Source: an uncultured Pseudomonadota bacterium (GTDB lineage Bacteria > Pseudomonadota > Gammaproteobacteria > Burkholderiales > Thiobacillaceae). Taken from it: a stretch of 10,664 nt of DNA. Below are positions 5,706 through 10,664 of this stretch, in pieces (position 1 is the first letter of the stretch; each line of letters opens with the position of its first letter). The position numbers and the translations under genes are program-made. The notes beneath the pieces are model-generated. The model did no database searches, had not been told where the DNA came from, and was given only the letters and a program-made list of their open reading frames with translations. The stretch covers positions 1 through 10,664 of the forward strand of contig CAISDD010000197.1 of the NCBI GenBank assembly GCA_903883985.1, read 5' to 3'.

Positions 5706-5966
5706 ATGAGCCGCATTGCGCAACATCCCAACCTTGAGACCGTATCTGTTTCCCTGGTTTCCAGCCCAGATGGAGGGGATGGCGTCGCCATCAGGATCGC
5801 CGGAGGCGAGATGCTGGTCATGACGCCGGTCGATGCACGTAGACTAGCCACCAGCCTGATTACCGTGGTGAATCGCGCAGAAGTGAAGGCCAGCCTGAAC
5901 GTCAGCAGCAATCTGTGGCGCCGCCAGGACGAGACCGAGGAGCGCCTTTCCTACATACACCCTTAA
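5706..5966 (+). CDS. Unrecognised 86-residue protein behind a sigma-54-type promoter
   Basis: A small soluble protein of 86 residues with no signal peptide or membrane segment. I do not recognise a named family. The middle (about 24-40) looks like two beta-strands around a GG turn (VAIRIAGGEMLVMTP). An amphipathic helix DARRLATSLITVVNRAEVKA (43-62) follows, then a charged tail rich in Arg and Glu. The pattern of strand, MTP and a helix rich in Arg/Ala/Leu is seen in several small uncharacterised bacterial proteins, but that is a weak resemblance. The ATG at 5706 is supported by AAGGAA five bases upstream; extending the frame to 5613 would cross the promoter. It stands alone, convergent with the RCK gene and 12 bases from its stop. 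If the sigma-54 promoter is real, expression would be conditional (nitrogen or another activator-driven signal). Confidence 0.75.
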   Translation: MSRIAQHPNLETVSVSLVSSPDGGDGVAIRIAGGEMLVMTPVDARRLATSLITVVNRAEVKASLNVSSNLWRRQDETEERLSYIHP

Positions 5967-5978
5967 GTCTCGTGGTCG

Positions 5979-6689
5979 TTACAACGGTGCAGTGGAACCG
6001 GCGATCATGGTGTGGAAGGCCTTGACTTCCCTGCTCGGGCCGATGACCACCAGGACGTCGTCATAGTCGAGGTTGTGATCGATTCCGCGGGTGCTGAAGA
6101 TCAGATCCTTGCCCCGTTCCATGTCGACGACGCCCAGCAAAATGACGTTCTGCTTCATGTGGCGACGCAGTTCCGAGAGATGCACCCCATGCAGCCACGA
6201 GCCACCCGGAATCGTGACTTCGGCGATATTGAGATCCTGCATGCCGAATACCGTATGTTCCATGAGCTCCACGACTTCCGGGCGCTCGATCAGTTCATGC
6301 ACCCGGGCTCCACTGATTTCGTAAGGGTCCACCACCTTGTCGGCACCGGCAGCGAGCAGTTTCGCAGCCGCCTCGGGGGCGCGGCAGGCGGCAACGATGC
6401 GCAGCGCGGGGGCGAGGGAGCGCGCGGAAATTGCCAGGAAGACATTCTCGGAGTCTTCCCCCAGCAGACAGAACACCCCTTCGATATGGCTGCCTATCCC
6501 CACGGCACGCAGAGCATCATCGTCCGTGTAGTCGATGCGCTCGGCCTGTAGCCCTTCCTGGCGGGCGGCCTCGACCATTGCGGTGTCGCGATCGAGCATG
6601 ACGAAGGGCAGGCGCGCCATCGACAGCCGCCAGGCCACTTCGATGGCTAGCGGATTGCAGCCGAACAGGGCAAATTTAGGAGTCATCAT
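5979..6689 (-). CDS. Stand-alone RCK (TrkA-N/TrkA-C) protein
   Basis: A 236-residue cytosolic protein with the two halves of an RCK domain: a Rossmann-like TrkA-N part (about 4-140) and a TrkA-C part (about 153-220). RCK proteins bind nucleotides or ions and gate K+ channels or transporters as octameric rings. The nucleotide loop is degenerate: where the family has GxGxxG, this protein reads GCNPLA (10-15), although the acidic residue at the end of strand 2 (Asp33, LDRD) is kept. It lies downstream of a K+ channel gene with its own RCK domain, so it may be a regulatory partner or decoy subunit. Start codons are doubled (ATGATG at 6689-6684), with GAGG and AAGG just upstream inside a 24-bp inverted repeat arm. 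The fold is secure; partnership with the channel is inferred from adjacency. Confidence 0.88.
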   Translation of the reverse strand: MMTPKFALFGCNPLAIEVAWRLSMARLPFVMLDRDTAMVEAARQEGLQAERIDYTDDDALRAVGIGSHIEGVFCLLGEDSENVFLAISARSLAPALRIVAACRAPEAAAKLLAAGADKVVDPYEISGARVHELIERPEVVELMEHTVFGMQDLNIAEVTIPGGSWLHGVHLSELRRHMKQNVILLGVVDMERGKDLIFSTRGIDHNLDYDDVLVVIGPSREVKAFHTMIAGSTAPL

Positions 6690-6707
6690 CCTTGATTCCT
6701 CAGTTGA
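6684..6707 (+). repeat. Inverted repeat arm, left
   Basis: Twenty-four bases that pair with 6921-6944 with a single mismatch (6687/6941); the central 20 are exact. On the minus strand this arm carries the ribosome-binding region (GAGGAATCAAGG) and the ATG codons of the stand-alone RCK gene. Confidence 0.85.
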
Positions 6708-6920
6708 CCGCTCATTTTTCCCCGTGAGACCCCATGAACATTGCGGTTTGCGCCTTCGATCACGCTCACCCTTTGGGTGAACCCGCTACGCACCCGATTG
6801 CACGGCAGGCGACGCCTGGCCGCGTTGTACCCGCAAGGGGCAGGCCGGATTCGTACGCGCTTGAGCGCTACGACTCCGCTCCCCTGCCAGACAACTCGCC
6901 AGACGCACACTCGGGCGTGT
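6708..6920. other. Gap between channel and RCK genes, hairpin-rich
   Basis: This is the 213-base interior of the inverted-repeat unit. It contains small palindromes: TCACCC-TTT-GGGTGA (6766-6780), AGGCG-A-CGCCT (6807-6817) and GCGCT-TG-AGCGC (6857-6868). The composition resembles intergenic repeat DNA rather than coding DNA. An 85-codon minus-strand frame spans it, beginning at an ATG that overlaps the channel stop, but its product is rich in Arg, Val and Cys without any recognisable pattern, so I do not call it a gene. It could hold an internal promoter for the RCK gene; none is clear. Confidence 0.5.
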
Positions 6921-6944
6921 TCAACTGAGGAATCAAGGATCATG
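6921..6944 (-). repeat. Inverted repeat arm, right
   Basis: This is the partner of 6684-6707. It covers the TGA stop of the channel gene (6942-6940) and carries the same GAGGAATCAAGG sequence, but on the plus strand, where it precedes no recognised gene. Outside the arms no target duplication of useful length is visible. Confidence 0.85.
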
Positions 6945-8598
6945 GTTTTACCTTGCGGCGATGCCGGCTGGCCTGTTCGCGGAACTGCAACAAATTGGCC
7001 TGGTAGCCGATGAGGATGAGGATGTCACCCGCGTGCAGGAGCAGGAGCGGGCCCGGATTGAAATAGAAATGGCGGCCTTCCAGGTCATAGCGGCTGTGGC
7101 CCTCCGCTTCTGGCGAGGCGTTCGGGCGGATCACTCCGAAGAGCAGCAAGCGCCGTGAGGCGAGGTCGATTTCACCGATGCGCTGTTTTTCCAGCCGATC
7201 ACCCACGTGTACCGCCATGGGCTCCAGGTGCACCCCGGCGGCACGCGTGACTACGTCATAGAGTGCATCGAAGGCCACAGGCTGGCCTATGAATTCGGCC
7301 GCCATCCGCGCCACCACCTCGTAGGGCCGCACCACGTGAGAGACTCCCGCCTGGGTGAGTTTCTTCGCCGTTTCCGCCTTGTTGGCCCGCGAAACGATGA
7401 GGATGTCCGGCGACATCTGCCGGGCGGTGAGCGTGATGTAGACATTGCTGACATCGTCATGCGTCAAGCAGAGGATGCTCGATGCTTGGCGGCCCAGGCC
7501 GAGATTGGCAAGCAAAGCGCCATCCGTGGCATCTCCCGCCACGGCCAGAAAGCCACGGCGGCGCGCGAGTTCGACGCTCTCGACGTTCTTGTCGACGATG
7601 ACGAAAGCCTGCTTCGACGCGGCAAGGCGCTCCGCCACCACCTGGCCGATGCGCCCGAAGCCGCAGACGATGGTGATGCCAGACTCCCGTTCCACTGCGG
7701 CGTAGACGCGGTTGTCGTGGAGTTCGCGCATCTTCTCATGGAAGGCCATGACGATGATGGAGGTGGCGAAGGAGATCACGCCGATGCCGGCGAATACCAG
7801 CACCATCGCCACCACTCGGCCTTCCGGCGTGGTCGGCACGATGTCGCCATAACCGACCGTAGTCACCGTGATGACCGCCCAGTAAAGCGCGTCCATCAGG
7901 GTCAGCACGCGGGTGTGCGGGGCCTCCGACTCAAACAGGTAGATGGCCACCGTAGCGATCAACACTACCGAGCCCACGAACAGCGACAGGGTGTAGAGCT
8001 CGAAGCGCTTTTCCACCATCACCTGACCGAAGGCGCCCAGGCTGCGCGTATAGCGGAACAGCTTGAGCAGGCGAAACAGCAGGAACAGGCGCAGGAAGCG
8101 CAAGGGCCGATAACTGGGCAGTATGGCCAACAGATCGATGATGGCCATGGGCGAACTCATGTAGGCCAGCTTCGGCCGCAGCACCGCCCAGAGGGCGGCG
8201 CCGGCACGGAAAGGCAGTCCCATCAGCTCGGCGCGTTCCCAGTGTTCGATGAGTATTTTGTGGCTGTCGTTGTAAAGCCACATGCGCAACAGGTACTCGC
8301 TGATGAATACGCCGACCACGCAGGCCTCGAACATATCCGCCCAGAACCCCAGAGGGTGGCGCACCTCGTAGATCAGGAACATCACGCTGACCAGTACCAG
8401 TACGATCATGAATGCGTCGAACAGCGATCGGCGGTGCGAGCGCGGGTCCGTCAACAGCTTGCGGGAGAAATCCTTGGCGCGATGATGGCGCTCTGATGCC
8501 TGCAAACGATAAGCCAGGCGTACCGACAACTGGGCGATGGACATGGCAAAGTCCGCGAGAGGGGAGGAAATTATCCTGGAAACTGCGGTGGATCGCAT
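6940..8598 (-). CDS. Voltage-sensor-type K+ channel with C-terminal RCK domain
   Basis: A 552-residue inner-membrane channel (numbering from 8598). Segments: S1 about 59-79, S2 87-109, S3 148-163, S4 164-186, S5 200-222, pore helix and selectivity filter TTVGYGD (246-252), S6 261-286. S4 is unusually complete, with Arg/Lys at 164, 167, 170, 176, 179, 182 and 185 at three-residue spacing, as in real voltage sensors. An RCK domain follows: intact loop GFGRIG (313-318), acidic Asp336 (VDKN), then a TrkA-C part (about 459-539). It should conduct K+ and be gated by a cytosolic ligand and possibly by voltage. Start: GGAGG lies upstream of the ATG at 8598 with a long spacing of about 13 bases. ATGs at 8676 (578 residues) and 8544 (534) are possible, but 8676 would run into the promoter of the divergent gene. 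The stop lies inside the right inverted-repeat arm, and an RCK-only gene follows. Confidence 0.93.
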   Translation of the reverse strand: MRSTAVSRIISSPLADFAMSIAQLSVRLAYRLQASERHHRAKDFSRKLLTDPRSHRRSLFDAFMIVLVLVSVMFLIYEVRHPLGFWADMFEACVVGVFISEYLLRMWLYNDSHKILIEHWERAELMGLPFRAGAALWAVLRPKLAYMSSPMAIIDLLAILPSYRPLRFLRLFLLFRLLKLFRYTRSLGAFGQVMVEKRFELYTLSLFVGSVVLIATVAIYLFESEAPHTRVLTLMDALYWAVITVTTVGYGDIVPTTPEGRVVAMVLVFAGIGVISFATSIIVMAFHEKMRELHDNRVYAAVERESGITIVCGFGRIGQVVAERLAASKQAFVIVDKNVESVELARRRGFLAVAGDATDGALLANLGLGRQASSILCLTHDDVSNVYITLTARQMSPDILIVSRANKAETAKKLTQAGVSHVVRPYEVVARMAAEFIGQPVAFDALYDVVTRAAGVHLEPMAVHVGDRLEKQRIGEIDLASRRLLLFGVIRPNASPEAEGHSRYDLEGRHFYFNPGPLLLLHAGDILILIGYQANLLQFREQASRHRRKVKP

Positions 8599-8637
8599 GT
8601 CATAAAGCGCCCCCCTCCTCCCATAAACAAAGCTTCG

Positions 8638-8666
8638 CTGACAGGCGGCGACGACGCCGTTAAACT
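8638..8666 (+). promoter_or_regulatory. Sigma-70-type promoter for the repeat protein gene
   Basis: CTGACA (8638-8643, five of six matches to the -35 consensus) is followed after exactly 17 bases by TAAACT (8661-8666, four of six matches to the -10). Transcription would start near 8673, leaving a leader of about 48 bases. The box lies between the divergent channel gene and this one and argues against the longest possible start of the channel gene. Confidence 0.5.
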
Positions 8667-8720
8667 CGCGCGTCATCTTGCTCGTCCACCGCTTTCCTCA
8701 AATCTCCAAGGAGTTGTCTC

Positions 8721-10568
8721 ATGGCTACCCGTGACAAACTGGCCGCTCGTGCCGCAGCCGCCACCAGCGCCGCCGATCTGTTCGCCATCGCCCGCGAAGC
8801 CTTCGAGGCACCGGCCGACATGGCCTATGCCAAGGAACTCCTGAACAGCGCGCCCTTCAGTGCCGCCGTCGATGCCAGGAAGGCGCTCGACAAGGTGGCG
8901 GGTGATGCCATGTTCACCAAGGATTTTGTCGCGCTGGCCATCGGCTATCAGGCTCTGGGCGATGCGGGAAAGGCGAAAGAGATGCTAGGCCAGGGTGCGG
9001 ATTTCGCCATGGACGGCAGCGAGAAAGTCGCCGTGGGCATGGGCCAATGGCTGGCCCTGAATGACGCTGTAGCCGCGGCCAAGGCGCTGACCGGCGCATT
9101 GAAGGAGGTCTCCGCCACCGAAGAGCTCTACGCACTGGCAACCGTGGTGGCCGAAATCAACGATGCCACCCTGTTCGGCCAGATCGCCGACAAGATCAAG
9201 GCCAAGGCCGGACGCGCTGGCGACTTCGCCCGCCTGGCGAAAATGCTGGCCGTGAGCGACAAGGCGCGCGCCGTCGAGATCATCAACCAGGGTGCCGCCA
9301 AGTATGGCAACCCGGCCGATCTGATCGTCCTCTCCGGCGCCATGGGCGAGATCGACCCCGCGGCCGCCGGCGCCCTCTACGATAAGGCACTCGATTCCGC
9401 GAAGGACTTCACCGCCCTCATGCAAGTGCTGGCCGCCGCCGCCGGCAACGCGGAATTCACCAAGACCGTGCTGGCCAAGGGCACGGCCATCGCCCAGAGC
9501 ACCGGCGAATACCTGCAACTGGTCGCAGTCAACGCGGCCAACGCGGATGCCGCAGCCGTGACGGAGATGCTGACCCGCGCCGAAGATTCCGTGAACAACC
9601 TGGACGACATGCGCAAGATCGTCGAAGCGGTGGCCAAGCACGCCGGCACGGATGCCGAACGCGTGGCCCGGCTCAAGGAGCGCCTGACCCGGCGCGAAGC
9701 CAACCAGGCCAAATATGTAGCCATCCAGAACGAAGAAGAAAAAGCCAAGACGGCCAAGCAGTTCATCGGCCTGGCCGACCGTATCATGGCAGAGTTGGAC
9801 GATGCCTCCTACGCCTCCAAACTACTGGGCTCGGCGGAAGATTTGATGCGCGGCGAGGGCGCTTTCCACTTCGCCCGCTTCAAGCCCCTGATCCTGGCCG
9901 TCGATCGTCTCGGCGACAAGGACTGGCTTTCCAAGCTGCTGGACGAAAGCGTCGCGGCCGCAGCCGACTTTGTCTGGTTCCGCGAGATCGTCATGACCTG
10001 TGCCGCCGAACTCAAGGATGCAGAATACGGCAAGTCGCGCGCCCGCGTTTTCGTCGCGGGCAGGGAGTCGGGCGAGAATCCCTACGACTACACCAAGATG
10101 GCGGAAACCGTGCAGACCGCCCTGGGTGACGCAGCTCTGGCCGCCAAGCTGCTGGGGGATGCCGCCAGTCGCGCCAGGGATCATTACGCCCTGGCCCATA
10201 CCGCCAAACTCTATCGCGACATCGGCGACCACACCGCCGCCAACGGCCTATTCGCCCGCGCCGCGGACGCCTGTAGTAGCGGTGATGCCTGTGTACAACT
10301 GGCCACTCGCCTTAAGTCCTACGAATTGCCCAACTCCGAAATCGCGCCGCTGATGACCGTCTGCGGCGGCAAACTCGGCAACGCCGCCGACAAGTTGCGC
10401 TGGGCTGAAGGCGTGTCCGATCTGCTGCTGGACGAAGCCTGGGCGGAACAGGCCTTCAAGGGCATCGCCGGCAGCTTCCCCGGCGGCGCCGAGAAGAAGC
10501 GCTTCGAGCGCAGCCGCCAGATGCGCATGGGTTATCGCTTCTTCGGCCCCGGCGTGGTCGCCCACTAA
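8721..10568 (+). CDS. Large alpha-helical repeat protein, function unknown
   Basis: A 615-residue, alanine-rich, soluble protein without signal peptide or membrane segment. I do not recognise a named family. Almost the whole chain breaks into about 15 helical-hairpin units of 32-35 residues. The shared pattern is acidic-x-x-x-L-A, a short helix, a D or N turn, then A-x-x-L-L-x-x-A. Examples begin near residues 67 (DFVALAIGY), 134 (EELYALATV), 168 (DFARLAKML), 199 (ADLIVLSG), 229 (DFTALMQVL), 262 (GEYLQLVAV), 457 (DYTKMAETV) and 487 (DHYALAHTA). This suggests a TPR/HEAT-like solenoid used for protein binding. A more charged, less regular stretch lies at 311-346, and the C-terminus (from 590) is basic and aromatic. 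AAGGAG (8708-8713) with 7-base spacing and the promoter upstream suggest good expression. It is divergent from the K+ channel gene; a link between them is unproven. Confidence 0.85.
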   Translation: MATRDKLAARAAAATSAADLFAIAREAFEAPADMAYAKELLNSAPFSAAVDARKALDKVAGDAMFTKDFVALAIGYQALGDAGKAKEMLGQGADFAMDGSEKVAVGMGQWLALNDAVAAAKALTGALKEVSATEELYALATVVAEINDATLFGQIADKIKAKAGRAGDFARLAKMLAVSDKARAVEIINQGAAKYGNPADLIVLSGAMGEIDPAAAGALYDKALDSAKDFTALMQVLAAAAGNAEFTKTVLAKGTAIAQSTGEYLQLVAVNAANADAAAVTEMLTRAEDSVNNLDDMRKIVEAVAKHAGTDAERVARLKERLTRREANQAKYVAIQNEEEKAKTAKQFIGLADRIMAELDDASYASKLLGSAEDLMRGEGAFHFARFKPLILAVDRLGDKDWLSKLLDESVAAAADFVWFREIVMTCAAELKDAEYGKSRARVFVAGRESGENPYDYTKMAETVQTALGDAALAAKLLGDAASRARDHYALAHTAKLYRDIGDHTAANGLFARAADACSSGDACVQLATRLKSYELPNSEIAPLMTVCGGKLGNAADKLRWAEGVSDLLLDEAWAEQAFKGIAGSFPGGAEKKRFERSRQMRMGYRFFGPGVVAH

Positions 10569-10586
10569 GTAATCACACGCAAGCGT

Positions 10587-10664
10587 TAAGTAAGCTGTCG
10601 AAACCAATTTGGCTTACCACCGGGCTCCCTCACCCTGCCCTCTCCCGAAGAGGGTTCCACCCCC
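10587..10664 (+). repeat. 156-bp MITE-like repeat, copy 3 (cut by window end)
   Basis: The first half of the element in the same orientation as copy 2. It begins TAAGTAAGCTGTCG and continues through the CCCTCT/AGAGGG hairpin to the window edge. From GCTGTCG (10594) on it is nearly identical to copy 2 and shares CCGGGCTCCCTCACC with copy 1. It starts 18 bases after the stop of the repeat protein gene. A second TAAGTAA occurs at 10566-10572, where its first three bases are that gene's stop codon. Confidence 0.85.

Noticed and set aside
6686..6943. 85-codon minus-strand frame linking the channel and RCK genes by an ATGA overlap
   Set aside because: The overlap is tempting, but the product looks like translated intergenic DNA and the frame lies within the inverted-repeat unit.
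7207..8496. 429-codon plus-strand frame antisense to the channel gene
   Set aside because: The His/Gln/Arg-rich product is typical of the antisense of a high-GC membrane protein gene; the channel on the other strand is certain.
8985..9641. 218-codon minus-strand frame within the helical-repeat gene
   Set aside because: It is a Gly/His-rich antisense shadow of a periodic, well-signalled gene on the plus strand.

Overview
The window is GC-rich chromosomal DNA from a Gram-negative proteobacterium, most likely a betaproteobacterium (Rhodocyclales or Nitrosomonadales type). The main grounds are a cyaY gene divergent from an lptM-lysA pair, an exported FKBP with the CW...CP cysteine pair coupled to argH, and a six-segment K+ channel carrying an RCK domain. 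This placement is an inference from gene content. I see no rRNA, tRNA, CRISPR array, transposase or phage gene.

Layout: (1) 1-463 is non-coding apart from a possible gene end at the left edge. It holds one copy of a 156-bp repeat and a palindrome-rich stretch. (2) 464-2259 (+) is an exported FKBP-type prolyl isomerase followed 5 bp later by argH. (3) 2292-3675 (-) is a tight operon: cyaY (frataxin) and then two small cyclic-nucleotide-fold proteins without a DNA-binding domain. (4) 3812-5178 (+) is lptM, a 36-residue lipoprotein gene overlapping lysA by ATGA. (5) 5179-5705 holds the second repeat copy, a REP-like stretch and a good sigma-54 promoter candidate, which drives an unrecognised 86-residue protein at 5706-5966. 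(6) 5979-8598 (-) is a voltage-sensor-type K+ channel with a C-terminal RCK domain, followed by a free-standing RCK protein. The 250-bp gap between them is bounded by a near-perfect 24-bp inverted repeat. (7) 8721-10568 (+) is an alanine-rich protein of about 15 helical-hairpin repeats with strong expression signals, followed by the third repeat copy, cut by the window end.

The housekeeping genes cover the last step of arginine synthesis (ArgH), the last step of lysine synthesis (LysA), iron-sulfur assembly control (CyaY) and outer-membrane LPS-translocon maturation (LptM). The channel and RCK pair probably form a ligand-regulated potassium system. The less familiar content is the 156-bp miniature element (terminal inverted repeats starting TAAGT, two copies 18-20 bp behind a stop codon), the two degenerate cNMP-fold proteins in the cyaY operon, the sigma-54-linked orphan, the inverted repeat inside the K+ operon and the helical-repeat protein. 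None of these amounts to a proven new system. They are the places to look.
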